A stretch of DNA of 64,000 nt from Shewanella pneumatophori (GCF_023283895.1 NZ_JAKILB010000001.1:62001-126000), one strand, 5' to 3'. Positions 27,963 to 36,213 are shown, numbered from the stretch's first letter. Numbers and translations are program-made. Notes: generated by a model from the letters alone, not told the origin.

Positions 27963-29111
27963 ATGCGATTAATATTTATTTTACCATTATTGATTTTATT
28001 ACAAGGATGCAAGGCGACTACCTATACAAATACCCCAACGCCAACATTGCCTCAATTGGACTATGTTGCTGCGACATCTGAGCAGACCATTCCTACACCG
28101 GAAGATTTTTATCGATTAACCCCGGAGCAAATAACCGCACTAGAAGACTTTCTTCAACAAGAACATGTGGTTAACTTAGCTAATTATAAGCAAGCGTTTT
28201 TGTATATAAAAAAACGCTTAGTGAATTTTAATTACCAAGGTAAAAACTACTTTGCAAGTCAGTCGCTGGCAGATAATGGTGGTAACTGCATGGCATTAGC
28301 CATGTTAACGTTGGCGATTGCCAATGAAATGCAAGTGGAACTGCGTTTTCAGGTCATGCATACCATGCCTGTTTTACTTGATATTTCCGATAACGTCGCA
28401 GTGACATCCGATCATGTTCGAACATTAATGTACGAAACGGTTGAAGATCAGGAAGGAGCTATGTTTGGAAGAAACCGAATCAAAATTGATTACTTTCCTG
28501 ATAAATACGATCGTGGTGGGAAAATAATCAATCAAGATGAGTTTTTTGCGATGTTTTATCGAAATCTAGCTGCAGATGCCATATTTGCGGGTAAGCTGGA
28601 TTATGCTTATCGGTTACTAAATAAGAGCTTAACACTAGCACCAGACTATGAACCGGCAATTAATATGCAGGCTGTCGTACTTAGAAAGTTAGGTGATCTT
28701 AAGTCTGCTGAAAAGCTTTATCGTTATGGGTTAGAAGTGGCCGATAACAAGATCTCTCTGTTAAGTAATTATCATTTTTTACTGCGTTTACAAGGACGAA
28801 CAGAGCAAGCTAGCCTTATCAAAGAACAATTATTGAATCTTGATGATCAAAGCCCCTACGCATGGTATTTGCAAGCAGTAGATGCTATGGCGCAACAAGA
28901 CTATCAAAGTGCAAAGATATATCTTAATAAATTCCTGAAAAACACCCATTATTTTCATAAAGCTTATTACGACTTAGCGAAGGTATACTTTCAATTAGGC
29001 GAACCGCAACAAGCGAAAAAAGCTATTTCGCTAGCTCTTACTCACTCATCGTCTAGGGAAGATAAAGATGTTTACTTAGCTAAGCTAAATTGGCTTACGT
29101 CCTTGCAATGA
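27963..29111 (+). CDS. Lipoprotein with transglutaminase-like and TPR domains
   Basis: A protein of about 382 residues with a lipoprotein signal (LLILLQGC, Cys 16). Its first half holds a transglutaminase-like segment, NGGNCMALAMLTLAIANEM, in which the Cys of GNC would be the nucleophile, and a possible later His in TSDHVRTLMYE. The second half is several TPR units (ALAPDYEPAINMQAVVLRKLGD, YAWYLQAVDAMAQQDYQSAK and YYDLAKVYFQLGEPQQAK). It is likely an envelope protein holding partners. ATG 27963 is preferred over the longer frame at 27876 because AAAGGAATG lies before it and the signal peptide starts there. It precedes the curli genes, but the link is unproven. Confidence 0.75.
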   Translation: MRLIFILPLLILLQGCKATTYTNTPTPTLPQLDYVAATSEQTIPTPEDFYRLTPEQITALEDFLQQEHVVNLANYKQAFLYIKKRLVNFNYQGKNYFASQSLADNGGNCMALAMLTLAIANEMQVELRFQVMHTMPVLLDISDNVAVTSDHVRTLMYETVEDQEGAMFGRNRIKIDYFPDKYDRGGKIINQDEFFAMFYRNLAADAIFAGKLDYAYRLLNKSLTLAPDYEPAINMQAVVLRKLGDLKSAEKLYRYGLEVADNKISLLSNYHFLLRLQGRTEQASLIKEQLLNLDDQSPYAWYLQAVDAMAQQDYQSAKIYLNKFLKNTHYFHKAYYDLAKVYFQLGEPQQAKKAISLALTHSSSREDKDVYLAKLNWLTSLQ

Positions 29112-29397
29112 TAAAAGGTGGTTCTTATCTTGCTATTCGTCTATGGGCAAAGGAGCTTTATTAAGTGCCTTTACCCATTTGCGATTCATCAAATAATACA
29201 GATCATTACTTTTTATTCAGACAGCTATCCACGTAGTACTTAGGGCTCACAACTAGTAGTTTAGTCTTATTTTTGCCCGCTAAATAACCTTAATGATGCA
29301 CAGCCTTTCATACTCAGGTCTGATGAAGCAGAGATTAATTACCTACATAATGACCGCGTCATCTCCATTTGCTCGAGTTAAGGTTGATTGTCGCGTA

Positions 29398-29946
29398 ATG
29401 AATTACCTAAAAGTTTATAAAGAATTAAGCTCTATTGGCAGTATTTTGCTTATTAGTAGTGTTATCGCTACAGGCTTACTGACATCTTTAGCGACACAAG
29501 CGACTGAAGATCTAAGTCAGCTCGATGAGCTAAATGGCTTTGACAATCACGCCTCAATAATTCAAAACGGTAGTAATTTAAATGCTGGAGTTAATCAGCA
29601 AGGTGTCTCAAATACCGCGATTGTAAGCCAAAGTGGCTTTTTAACTCAGGCAAACGTTGAGCAAATTGGTGGTAGTAATTATGTTTTAGCTCATCAAAAT
29701 GGCGCAGAAGTAGAAGCTAACATTCTTCAAAGTGGTTTTAATAATGTGTTTATTTCTTCTCAGCAAGGTGCATTTCTTAGTGTGGAATTAGAACAACAAG
29801 GAAATGATAACCGTGCATCAGTATTGCAGATCGGTAATGAAAGCGATGTCTCTATTTATCAAAATGGCACAGGACATGCAGTGTCGGTTATTCAGTATGG
29901 TCAAGGCCGCTCGGCACAGATCACCCAAGGTTATACCTCAAATTGA
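29398..29946 (+). CDS. csgB: Curlin-repeat protein, CsgB-like minor subunit
   Basis: About 182 residues. After a hydrophobic export signal (GSILLISSVIATGLLTSLATQA) come about six 22-residue curlin repeats with the QxGxxNxAxxxQxG rhythm: IIQNGSNLNAGVNQQGVSN, VSQSGFLTQANVEQIGGSN, AHQNGAEVEANILQSG and so on. Curlin subunits are secreted through CsgG and assemble into amyloid. Repeat number and the Arg-containing last repeat fit the nucleator CsgB better than the major subunit CsgA. The start is uncertain: ATG 29293 or 29350 is possible; 29398 places the signal peptide best. It is upstream of csgD on the same strand. Confidence 0.78.
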   Translation: MNYLKVYKELSSIGSILLISSVIATGLLTSLATQATEDLSQLDELNGFDNHASIIQNGSNLNAGVNQQGVSNTAIVSQSGFLTQANVEQIGGSNYVLAHQNGAEVEANILQSGFNNVFISSQQGAFLSVELEQQGNDNRASVLQIGNESDVSIYQNGTGHAVSVIQYGQGRSAQITQGYTSN

Positions 29947-30051
29947 ATCTTAAAAGCACAATTCACTGAACGATATGTTGAATATATGTAATAGATATGT
30001 ATTACACTAATGGCCACATGGATGGTGATACAAAGTACACGGAGTAAGATT

Positions 30052-30687
30052 ATGTTTAAAGTTACACATTGGGTCGTTGTTACGCGTTCGCATCTTTTTG
30101 CGGACTTACTTAATACTAGATGGCCACAAGAGTTTCTGGTTAAGTTACATCGAGTATCACCGGAGCATTTTAATGGTGACTTATTGGAAAGCCGGATCAC
30201 TATAATCTTGATTGACTTGGCCAGTGTTGACGTACAAACCGCATATCAGATCCAACGTAAAATAGAAAAAGGCAGCAATGTTGCTCGTGTGGTGTTTTTG
30301 CATTTTCCGCAGCAAGTTGATGTGAGGTTTTTATTACAGGCTTCAGTCACCGCTGGCGTATTCTATGGCGATGCTTCCCTTGAACAGATTGGTGAAGGGA
30401 TGGCTGAAATAGTTAAAGGTAAAGTAATTATTCCGCAATCTTTAATTGAATCGAACAACGCTAAAGATGCTGTCACGGATGACGTTGAAACCCTTACTAT
30501 ACGCGAGCGAGAAGTATTACAAGTGCTGAGAAGTGGCAGTACTAACATCGACATCGCGAATAAGCTGTTTGTCAGTGAAAGTACCATTAAGACTCACCTT
30601 TACCGCGCATTTAGAAAGATCGGTGTATCAAGTCGCGGCCAAGCCATTGCATGGGCGCAAACCAATTTACATGAAGTTACTCAATGA
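30052..30687 (+). CDS. csgD: LuxR-family transcriptional regulator CsgD
   Basis: A 211-residue regulator. The C-terminal LuxR helix-turn-helix reads LTIREREVLQVLRSGSTNIDIANKLFVSESTIKTHLYRAFRKIGV. The N-terminal half is receiver-like but degenerate, as in E. coli CsgD, which is not phosphorylated at the usual site. Expected role: activation of the curli genes. ATG 30052 is chosen because GGAGTAAGATT immediately precedes it; the frame from 30010 lacks a ribosome site. Its stop overlaps the csgE start (ATGA), so csgDEFG form one transcription unit. Confidence 0.87.
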   Translation: MFKVTHWVVVTRSHLFADLLNTRWPQEFLVKLHRVSPEHFNGDLLESRITIILIDLASVDVQTAYQIQRKIEKGSNVARVVFLHFPQQVDVRFLLQASVTAGVFYGDASLEQIGEGMAEIVKGKVIIPQSLIESNNAKDAVTDDVETLTIREREVLQVLRSGSTNIDIANKLFVSESTIKTHLYRAFRKIGVSSRGQAIAWAQTNLHEVTQ

Positions 30688-31136
30688 TCCGCAGGGCTTT
30701 ATGTCTAGTGCTGCTGTGCTCATGGGTAAACGCTGAAGAGTTAACAATCAAGTCTATGCCTGCAACCAGCACCAGCGACAAGCCACCAAAGGTTGAAACA
30801 GACTTGATCGATGGCTTAATCCTTAATCGAGCCATGACTCGTTTTGGACATAGATTTTATCGCCAATTTGTCGCTGATTATCGGGATATTGGTGGTGTCA
30901 CTCGCCATTCAGGCTTAACGGTTGTTGAGCAAGCTACAGCTCGTAGTGGTAGTAAAATCAGTATTTTACATAACCGAAAACCGATTTATATCACAGTTGT
31001 TTCGCCAGCGAGTCGCAATATAGATGAGCAAGCGATGTCGGCAGCTAAATATGTAAATCAAAAATTGAAGCAACATCAGAAGCAAGCTAGCTGGGCACAA
31101 TTTCTAGATCCTGATCTAGCGCCTGATGAGTTTTAA
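30684..31136 (+). CDS. csgE: Curli secretion specificity factor CsgE
   Basis: A 150-residue periplasmic protein that caps the CsgG pore and selects curlin subunits. A short signal peptide (ALCLVLLCSWVNA) is followed by the family core: LIDGLILNRAMTRFGHRFYRQFVADYRD, TVVEQATARSGSKISILHNRKPIY, and the end SWAQFLDPDLAPDEF. Length fits CsgE (about 130 mature residues). It overlaps csgD by 4 bases and is followed 12 bases later by csgF. Confidence 0.92.
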   Translation: MIRRALCLVLLCSWVNAEELTIKSMPATSTSDKPPKVETDLIDGLILNRAMTRFGHRFYRQFVADYRDIGGVTRHSGLTVVEQATARSGSKISILHNRKPIYITVVSPASRNIDEQAMSAAKYVNQKLKQHQKQASWAQFLDPDLAPDEF

Positions 31137-31148
31137 CAAGGAATGTCC

Positions 31149-31562
31149 ATGAATAAAATGACAAAAATGACCAGTGGATTGGCGCTTCTGTTTTTTGGCA
31201 CGAGTGTTCACGCTACCCAGTTAATTTATACGCCGGTTAATCCCAACTTTGGTGGTAGTTACTTAAACGGTTCGTACTTGCTATCTAATGCTTCTGCGCA
31301 AAATAAACATACGGGAGGCTCTAGTTACGTGCCGCCTACAGCGCTAGAGAGGTTGGCAAGTTCACTGGAATCCCGATTAATGAGCCAGCTTTTTAATGAC
31401 GCGGCTAATGGCGGTGAGGGCTATTTGAAGACTGATGACTTTGAAATCCAAGTTGTTAATGAAGATGGTGCTCTTTTAGTGCATATCACCGACGTTGTAA
31501 CTGGTGAAACAACAATAATCGAAGTCGGTGGACTTGTAGACAGCAGTACAGGAGCTGGCTAA
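31149..31562 (+). CDS. csgF: Curli assembly factor CsgF
   Basis: A protein of 137 residues with a signal peptide ending near SVHA. The mature N-terminus TQLIYTPVNPNFGGSYLNGS is the CsgF segment that inserts into the CsgG pore. The C-terminal half, YLKTDDFEIQVVNEDGALLVHITDVVTGETTIIEV, is also family-typical. CsgF anchors the nucleator at the cell surface. ATG 31149 is preferred over 31143 because AAGGA at 31138-31142 gives a 6-base spacing. Confidence 0.92.
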   Translation: MNKMTKMTSGLALLFFGTSVHATQLIYTPVNPNFGGSYLNGSYLLSNASAQNKHTGGSSYVPPTALERLASSLESRLMSQLFNDAANGGEGYLKTDDFEIQVVNEDGALLVHITDVVTGETTIIEVGGLVDSSTGAG

Positions 31563-31564
31563 CG

Positions 31565-32413
31565 ATGAAAAAGCTAATCCCATTTTTTATTTTGTGTTTT
31601 GTGACTGCATGTTCATCAACTAGTGAATTAGAACAGATAGAGGCTTCATCGAGTTTGATGCCTAAGAGTGACACCTATTACGACTTAATCGGTTTGCCTA
31701 ACCCTCAAGGCAGCATGGTAGCAGCGGTTTATGATTTTCGTGATCAAACAGGTCAATACAAGCCTATTCCATCGAGTAACTTTTCAACAGCAGTTCCTCA
31801 GAGTGGCACAGCATTCTTGGCCCAAGCACTCAATGACTCAAGTTGGTTTATTCCGGTAGAGCGTGAAGGGCTGCAAAATCTGCTAACGGAGCGAAAGATA
31901 GTTCGTGCAGGGCTAAAAGGAGATGCGGCCAGTTTAAGTCAGCTCAATTCGGCGCAAATATTAATGGAAGGGGGCATTGTTGCCTATGATACCAATGTTC
32001 GTACTGGGGGAGCAGGTGCTCGATACTTAGGTATTGGTGCTTCAAGTCAATTTCGGGTTGACAGCATTACCGTTAATCTTCGAGCCGTTGATATTCGTAC
32101 TGGGCGCTTATTGAGCAGTGTGACAACGACTAAATCGGTGTTGTCTAAAGAGCTAACAGCAGGGGTATTTAAATTTATAGATGCTCAAGAACTACTCGAG
32201 TCTGAAGTGGGTTACACATCAAATGAACCTGTTAGTTTATGTGTTGCGCAAGCAATCGAAAGTGCTGTTGTGCATATGATTGCAGATGGAATTTGGAAAA
32301 GAGCTTGGAACCTTGCAGATACTCAGGCAGGGTTAAAAAACCCAGTATTACAAAAGTATTGGTTAGAAGCTCATTCTATTGAACGTGTGCAAGCACGAAT
32401 AGATCAAGGCTAG
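31565..32413 (+). CDS. csgG: Curli export pore lipoprotein CsgG
   Basis: A 282-residue outer-membrane lipoprotein (FVTAC, Cys 16) forming the nonameric curli secretion channel. AAVYDFRDQTGQYKPIPSSNFSTAVPQSGTAFLAQALNDSSWF, VEREGLQNLLTERKI and ILMEGGIVAYDTNVRTGGAGARYLGIGASSQF follow the known order of the CsgG core and transmembrane hairpins. It starts 2 bases after csgF. A strong terminator at 32429-32454 ends the csg unit. Confidence 0.95.
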   Translation: MKKLIPFFILCFVTACSSTSELEQIEASSSLMPKSDTYYDLIGLPNPQGSMVAAVYDFRDQTGQYKPIPSSNFSTAVPQSGTAFLAQALNDSSWFIPVEREGLQNLLTERKIVRAGLKGDAASLSQLNSAQILMEGGIVAYDTNVRTGGAGARYLGIGASSQFRVDSITVNLRAVDIRTGRLLSSVTTTKSVLSKELTAGVFKFIDAQELLESEVGYTSNEPVSLCVAQAIESAVVHMIADGIWKRAWNLADTQAGLKNPVLQKYWLEAHSIERVQARIDQG

Positions 32414-32428
32414 TTCAATAACAATTAC

Positions 32429-32454
32429 AAAAGGCATCTCGGATGCCTTTTTTT
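32429..32454 (+). terminator. Terminator of the csgDEFG unit
   Basis: A 10-bp stem (AAAAGGCATC / GATGCCTTTT) with a 3-base loop and T7, 15 bases after the csgG stop. Confidence 0.9.
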
Positions 32455-32507
32455 ATGGCTAAAATTTAAAGCAAATAGATCCATATAGAATGTTGGCTGG
32501 ATTATTT

Positions 32508-32525
32508 ACTATACAGCTGTATAGT
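32508..32525. promoter_or_regulatory. 18-bp perfect palindrome, likely operator
   Basis: ACTATACAG is followed directly by its reverse complement CTGTATAGT. It sits 48 bases upstream of the small secreted-protein gene and just before a TATACT -10-like hexamer (32533-32538), so a bound repressor would block the promoter. A TetR gene lies about 1 kb downstream. Confidence 0.65.
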
Positions 32526-32573
32526 TTTGCTTTATACTCTTTGCATCTTAGATTTACAGGTAAGAGGCAATAG

Positions 32574-32969
32574 ATGAAATTGAAAATACTTACAGGACTG
32601 ACATTAATTGGCAGCGTGTTATCTGCAAACCTGTTTACTGTTAGCACCACCGTTAGCCTATTAGCTGTGAGTTCTTTTTCTGCCCAAGCTGCAACAGTCG
32701 GTTGTGAACGAGCTGGTGGTATTAAGTGCCAAAAAGTCAGAAAGCCCTACAAAAAAACAAAAGTGATCGTAGTGCCAAAGCATCACCGTCATTATCACGC
32801 TTATCATTCCCCTTTATTAACGGCATTAGGTATGGCTATTGTGTTAGATGCTGCCGGTAACGCGGTAACAGAAACTGGCAATAAAGTCGTTGTATTGGGT
32901 GAGGGTAATGAGGTTAAAAACGTCTATGAGAAAGACGGTGTGGTATATCTGATCAAAGAGATTGGATAA
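32574..32969 (+). CDS. Small secreted protein of unknown function
   Basis: A 131-residue protein with a long export signal (leader residues about 1-39, ending SAQA). The mature part has two cysteines near its start (GCERAGGIKC), a basic and His-rich stretch (KKTKVIVVPKHHRHYHAYH) and a short hydrophobic segment. It ends VYEKDGVVYLIKEIG. I do not recognise a family. AAGAGGCAATAG is the ribosome site. Its stop overlaps the start of the next gene (TAATG), so they are one operon, probably controlled from the palindrome at 32508-32525. Confidence 0.7.
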   Translation: MKLKILTGLTLIGSVLSANLFTVSTTVSLLAVSSFSAQAATVGCERAGGIKCQKVRKPYKKTKVIVVPKHHRHYHAYHSPLLTALGMAIVLDAAGNAVTETGNKVVVLGEGNEVKNVYEKDGVVYLIKEIG

Positions 32970-33418
32970 TGAAAATCAGTCAAAAAGAGTTTGCAGAACA
33001 ATTGCCGCTAATTGATAAAGCCCTAAGCTGTTTAGCGGCAATAATGTGTGTTGCAGGCTTAGTTTTTGTCATTAAAACCAGTGCTTCTGAGTTAAGCATT
33101 ATGACTATGATTGCGTCAGTAGTTATTGCATCTTCAATCTACTTATTCAAGGTACTTGTATTGGGAGTCAGTCAAAACTTGGTATTAATCGCCGACTCGA
33201 TCCCAGCAAAGCCGATAACTCAGTCGGTGGTTAAGTCCACGGAACAAAAGAAAGTTGCCAATTTTGGTTTGTGTACTTTCTGTAATCAATACGAGACTAA
33301 AAATACGCTATCAGGTCGTTATGTATGTTCTGATTGCTATAAAGTTTTTTTAAAAGTAAGAGGTCAAGTGCTAGAGCCTAAGCTTGATCGATTTACGGGC
33401 ATAAAAAGAGCCAGCTAA
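32969..33418 (+). CDS. Two-TM membrane protein with a C-terminal zinc ribbon-like motif
   Basis: A 149-residue protein with two membrane segments (about residues 19-37 and 43-65). A cytoplasmic tail follows with CTFCNQYETKNTLSGRYVCSDCYK, two CxxC pairs spaced as in a small zinc ribbon. No family is recognised. It is translationally coupled to the secreted protein upstream (1-base overlap), suggesting a joint envelope role. A terminator follows at 33449-33484. Confidence 0.7.
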   Translation: MKISQKEFAEQLPLIDKALSCLAAIMCVAGLVFVIKTSASELSIMTMIASVVIASSIYLFKVLVLGVSQNLVLIADSIPAKPITQSVVKSTEQKKVANFGLCTFCNQYETKNTLSGRYVCSDCYKVFLKVRGQVLEPKLDRFTGIKRAS

Positions 33419-33448
33419 GAGGTCGTTCGCTCCGAATGACTGAAAGGC

Positions 33449-33484
33449 ACAAAAAAAGAGTCATGGTTATGACTCTTTTTTTGT
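33449..33484. terminator. Bidirectional terminator
   Basis: A stem of about 16 bp (ACAAAAAAAGAGTCAT / ATGACTCTTTTTTTGT) with a GGTT loop. It serves the plus-strand operon from the left and the TetR gene from the right. Confidence 0.88.
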
Positions 33485-33523
33485 GTTTGATATTTTAACT
33501 ACAATCAAATTAGCAGCTAGTAT

Positions 33524-33937
33524 TTAGCGGTTCATTTCACGTTCTTGATTTAAAAACTCAAAGCCGCTTTTCAAGAAGTTAAATCTCTCGTCATCAGGCA
33601 GTGTGCGGACTTGAGTTAACATTAGACCAAATGCTGAATCAATCATTAAACGATCTGAAAGCTTTAGGTAGCGATATACTACAGGTCTTAATACTACTGA
33701 AAAGTCGCCAGTTAAATCTTCAAAGCGTTTTTCTTCGATAGCTTGAGTATTACTCACTAATTCTCGCATACACAGAGCAGCAAGTAGCGCATTTTTATCG
33801 CTGAAAGATTGATACTGCGCTGCTCGCGAGTAGCCGGCTTTTTTATGCACATCTGACATATTAAGTGCAATCATGCCTTTTTCTTGTACAAGTTCTGTTG
33901 CCGCATTCAGTAGAGCGGATTCTTTTTCAGTAAGCAT
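33524..33937 (-). CDS. TetR-family transcriptional regulator
   Basis: A 137-residue regulator. The N-terminal helix-turn-helix is readable as LLNAATELVQEKGMIALNMSDVHKKAGYSRAAQYQSFSDKNALLAAL, where TetR proteins have their DNA-binding domain. The ligand domain is short (about 85 residues), below the usual 190-200 total, so it may bind ligand or dimerise differently. ATG 33937 is used; a TTG at 33943 is the alternative. Convergent with the two-gene operon upstream. A TGTATATACA palindrome at 33999-34008 in its own promoter region is a possible autoregulatory site. Confidence 0.78.
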   Translation of the reverse strand: MLTEKESALLNAATELVQEKGMIALNMSDVHKKAGYSRAAQYQSFSDKNALLAALCMRELVSNTQAIEEKRFEDLTGDFSVVLRPVVYRYLKLSDRLMIDSAFGLMLTQVRTLPDDERFNFLKSGFEFLNQEREMNR

Positions 33938-34132
33938 TATCAAATTCCAACAAATTTTTATTTATTAAATGCGTTAATCAAATGAAAGTCAACCACATTG
34001 TATATACATCTGTTTATTCTATGTACAGTTTGTTAAGTGGCAAAGGAATGATTTGTATTGATATTCGACCATCGCCTTGTGCATTATTTCGCGTATACTA
34101 TGGACTAGTTTATTCCTTTTGAGGGCAGAAAA

Positions 34133-34489
34133 ATGGCCGAAGAAACCATATTCAGTAAAATTATTCGACGTGAAATTCCAGCTGATATCTTGTATCAAGA
34201 TGAGCTTGTTACCGCATTCAGAGATATCACGCCTCAGGCACCAACTCATATTTTGATTATCCCTAATCATTTGATCCCAACGGCCAATGACATTAAAGCA
34301 TCCGATGAAAAAGCCTTAGGGCGTATGATGTCGGTTGCGGCCAAATTGGCACAAGAAGCGGGTATTGCAGAAGATGGTTACCGTTTAATTATGAATTGTA
34401 ATAAGCACGGTGGTCAGGAAGTTTTCCATATCCATATGCATTTAGTGGGCGGACATCCACTAGGGCGTATGTTGAGCCCAAGTGCATGA
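34133..34489 (+). CDS. hinT: HIT-family purine nucleoside phosphoramidase HinT
   Basis: A 118-residue histidine-triad protein hydrolysing adenosine phosphoramidates. The N-terminus [21 protein letters not shown] and the triad HIHMHLVGG near residues 99-107 are diagnostic. The length is typical. GAGGGCAG precedes ATG 34133. It overlaps the next gene by 4 bases. HinT followed by thioesterases and YcfL recalls the enteric hinT-ycfL neighbourhood. Confidence 0.95.
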   Translation: MAEETIFSKIIRREIPADILYQDELVTAFRDITPQAPTHILIIPNHLIPTANDIKASDEKALGRMMSVAAKLAQEAGIAEDGYRLIMNCNKHGGQEVFHIHMHLVGGHPLGRMLSPSA

Positions 34490-34989
34490 ATATAGGCAAT
34501 GAAAAAGACGCGCTGACCCAAATGGCAAGTCGATTCGTTGAGCAGTTAACTCAGTGCCGTAAGCTTAAACTCGCAGTGCTCGAAGGTAGTGGCAGTCATG
34601 TTTTGATGGAGTTGCCTTACGATAAGCAACTTGTTGGCTATCCTGATACCGGGGTGATTCATGGTGGCGTGATCACTACTTTAATGGATACAGCTAGTGG
34701 TTGCGCTGTAGTGTGCTCGATTTTTGATAAGTTTGGTTTACTTGAGATCTCACCCACCTTAGATCTGCGTGTAGACTATATGAAGCCTGCTGAGCCACAT
34801 AAGCCTGTTTACGGATATGCACAATGCTATAAGTTATCGTCAAGTGTTGCATTTACCCGTGCGATTGCATATCAAGATTCAATTGATGATCCTATTGCTC
34901 ATGCGGTTGGTTCATTTATGCGCATTAGTCCAGAAATGGTTGGTGAAGAGTTTAGACAAGCATTGATGGGGAGCGATAATGAGCAGTGA
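34486..34989 (+). CDS. PaaI-type hotdog thioesterase (first of two)
   Basis: A 167-residue hotdog-fold protein of the PaaI/YbgC-like acyl-CoA thioesterase group. The catalytic-loop motif [20 protein letters not shown] and the strand [17 protein letters not shown] are both present. Substrate unknown. ATG 34486 overlaps the hinT stop, and the stop overlaps the next thioesterase start, so three genes are translationally coupled. Confidence 0.87.
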   Translation: MNIGNEKDALTQMASRFVEQLTQCRKLKLAVLEGSGSHVLMELPYDKQLVGYPDTGVIHGGVITTLMDTASGCAVVCSIFDKFGLLEISPTLDLRVDYMKPAEPHKPVYGYAQCYKLSSSVAFTRAIAYQDSIDDPIAHAVGSFMRISPEMVGEEFRQALMGSDNEQ

Positions 34990-35449
34990 ACCTTGTGCTG
35001 TTGATGATGGCGTTAAACTTGATGTTAAAGGCATAGTCAAAAAGGCGACAGAACTTAATGATTTTGGTCACCTTTTAGAACATGTACCCTATGCAAAGTT
35101 TATTGGTATGGGCGTCGAGCGCTTTGGTGATGAGCTAGTATTTAAATTGCCTGCGAAAGACGACAATATAGGTAACCCTATCTTACCCGCCTTACATGGT
35201 GGAGTGATTGCAGGTTTTATGGAGATGTCTGCAATTGTGCAGTTAATGGTATTTATGCAAACCACTAAAGTACCTAAAGTTGTTGATTTTTCAATTGATT
35301 ACTTAAGAGCTGGTTATCATAAAGACAGTTTTGCTGAGTGTAAGATTACTCGCCAGGGGCGTAGAGTCGCCAATGTCAGTATTAATTGTTGGCAAACAAA
35401 TCGTAAGCATTTGATTGCTACCGCTAGAGCGCACTTTTTGATCGATTAA
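34979..35449 (+). CDS. PaaI-type hotdog thioesterase (second of two)
   Basis: A 156-residue paralog of the preceding protein with the equivalent loop ALHGGVIAGFMEMSAIVQL and the strand VVDFSIDYLRAGYHKDSFAEC. The usual catalytic Asp/Glu position reads E in FMEMSA. Tandem unequal copies suggest heterodimers or two chain-length ranges. It overlaps the first copy by 11 bases. Confidence 0.85.
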   Translation: MSSEPCAVDDGVKLDVKGIVKKATELNDFGHLLEHVPYAKFIGMGVERFGDELVFKLPAKDDNIGNPILPALHGGVIAGFMEMSAIVQLMVFMQTTKVPKVVDFSIDYLRAGYHKDSFAECKITRQGRRVANVSINCWQTNRKHLIATARAHFLID

Positions 35450-35504
35450 TTTAGTGCTAAATTATATTGAGCAATGGCAAACTTGTGCAGCAAAGGGGCT
35501 TGAG

Positions 35505-35894
35505 ATGAAAAAAGTATTATTGGGATTATTTTTGGCATGCGTATTTACTGCTTGTGCACCACATACCGCAGGTGTGATGGCTGACTCAAATGGCCAAGTA
35601 CGAGTCGATAACAATAGTTTTGGTAAAGAAATTCAGGTCAACAATATTATGGCTCGCCCAGAAGGTGGCTTTTTACGCGGCACCGGTACTATCGCTAGCC
35701 AAGTGTCAACCGACCTACGGGTACAGTACAAGTTTACTTGGTATGACTTAAATGGCATGACCATTGATGATGAAGGCGTAAGCTGGAAATCGGTAAAGTT
35801 ACACGGTAAGCAGCAATTACAAGTGAGCGCAGTAGCGCCTAATGCCAATGCTACTCGCTTTGAGCTTTATGTTAGAAAAGCATTTTCTAATTAG
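35505..35894 (+). CDS. ycfL: YcfL-like lipoprotein
   Basis: A 129-residue lipoprotein (LACVFTAC, Cys 17) of the YcfL/DUF1425 family. The mature domain VRVDNNSFGKEIQVNNIMARP, then LRVQYKFTWYDLNGMTIDDEGVSWKSV and a late ATRFELYVRKAF, match it. Function in the envelope is unknown; in enterics ycfL lies with hinT and lpoB. AAGGGGCTTGAG precedes ATG 35505; the longer frame from 35454 lacks a site. Terminator at 35941-35970. Confidence 0.83.
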   Translation: MKKVLLGLFLACVFTACAPHTAGVMADSNGQVRVDNNSFGKEIQVNNIMARPEGGFLRGTGTIASQVSTDLRVQYKFTWYDLNGMTIDDEGVSWKSVKLHGKQQLQVSAVAPNANATRFELYVRKAFSN

Positions 35895-35940
35895 GTCAAT
35901 GCGAATAAGAGAGTAAGCCATAACAAGATCATGCTTGTTA

Positions 35941-35970
35941 AAAAAACGTCAGTTAAGCTGACGTTTTTTT
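35941..35970 (+). terminator. Terminator after ycfL
   Basis: A 12-bp stem (AAAAAACGTCAG / CTGACGTTTTTT) with a 5-base loop and a T7 tail. Confidence 0.9.
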
Positions 35971-36037
35971 ATGCATGTCGTTCAGGTTTATTAAGAAGTC
36001 TGTCACTGAGTTGTAAAATTCATGTATAATCGCGCTC

Positions 36038-36150
36038 GCCAAGGGGTGTTAAAGTCTATCAATCAAAAGTTTGATTTATAGACTCGTACTGAGATGTTGC
36101 AAAACAAACCCTTTGAACCTGATCCGGCTAATACCGGCGTAGGAATGGGC
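36038..36150 (+). ncRNA. TPP riboswitch (THI element)
   Basis: The conserved pieces occur in order: AGGGGTG at 36041-36047, CTGAGATG at 36088-36095, then CCTTTGAACCTGATCCGG, and CCGGCGTAGGAA ending near 36145. An extended -10 (TGTATAAT, 36023-36030) lies just upstream. The aptamer senses thiamine pyrophosphate and controls the receptor gene at 36214. The P3-like arm is the AATCAAAAGTTTGATT hairpin (36060-36075). Confidence 0.95.
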
Positions 36151-36182
36151 CACATGTCATTTCCCGATCGCTTCTTTATGTT

Positions 36183-36213
36183 GCCGGATCTCAAAATTTT
36201 ACTTTGAGGTCCT
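36183..36213 (+). promoter_or_regulatory. Riboswitch expression platform: RBS-sequestering hairpin
   Basis: GGATCTCAAA (36186-36195) pairs with TTTGAGGTCC (36203-36212) through a 7-base loop, burying the GAGG ribosome site of the receptor gene. GCCGGATC at 36183-36190 is the exact complement of GATCCGGC at 36121-36128 inside the aptamer, giving a mutually exclusive helix that would free the site. Confidence 0.8.
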
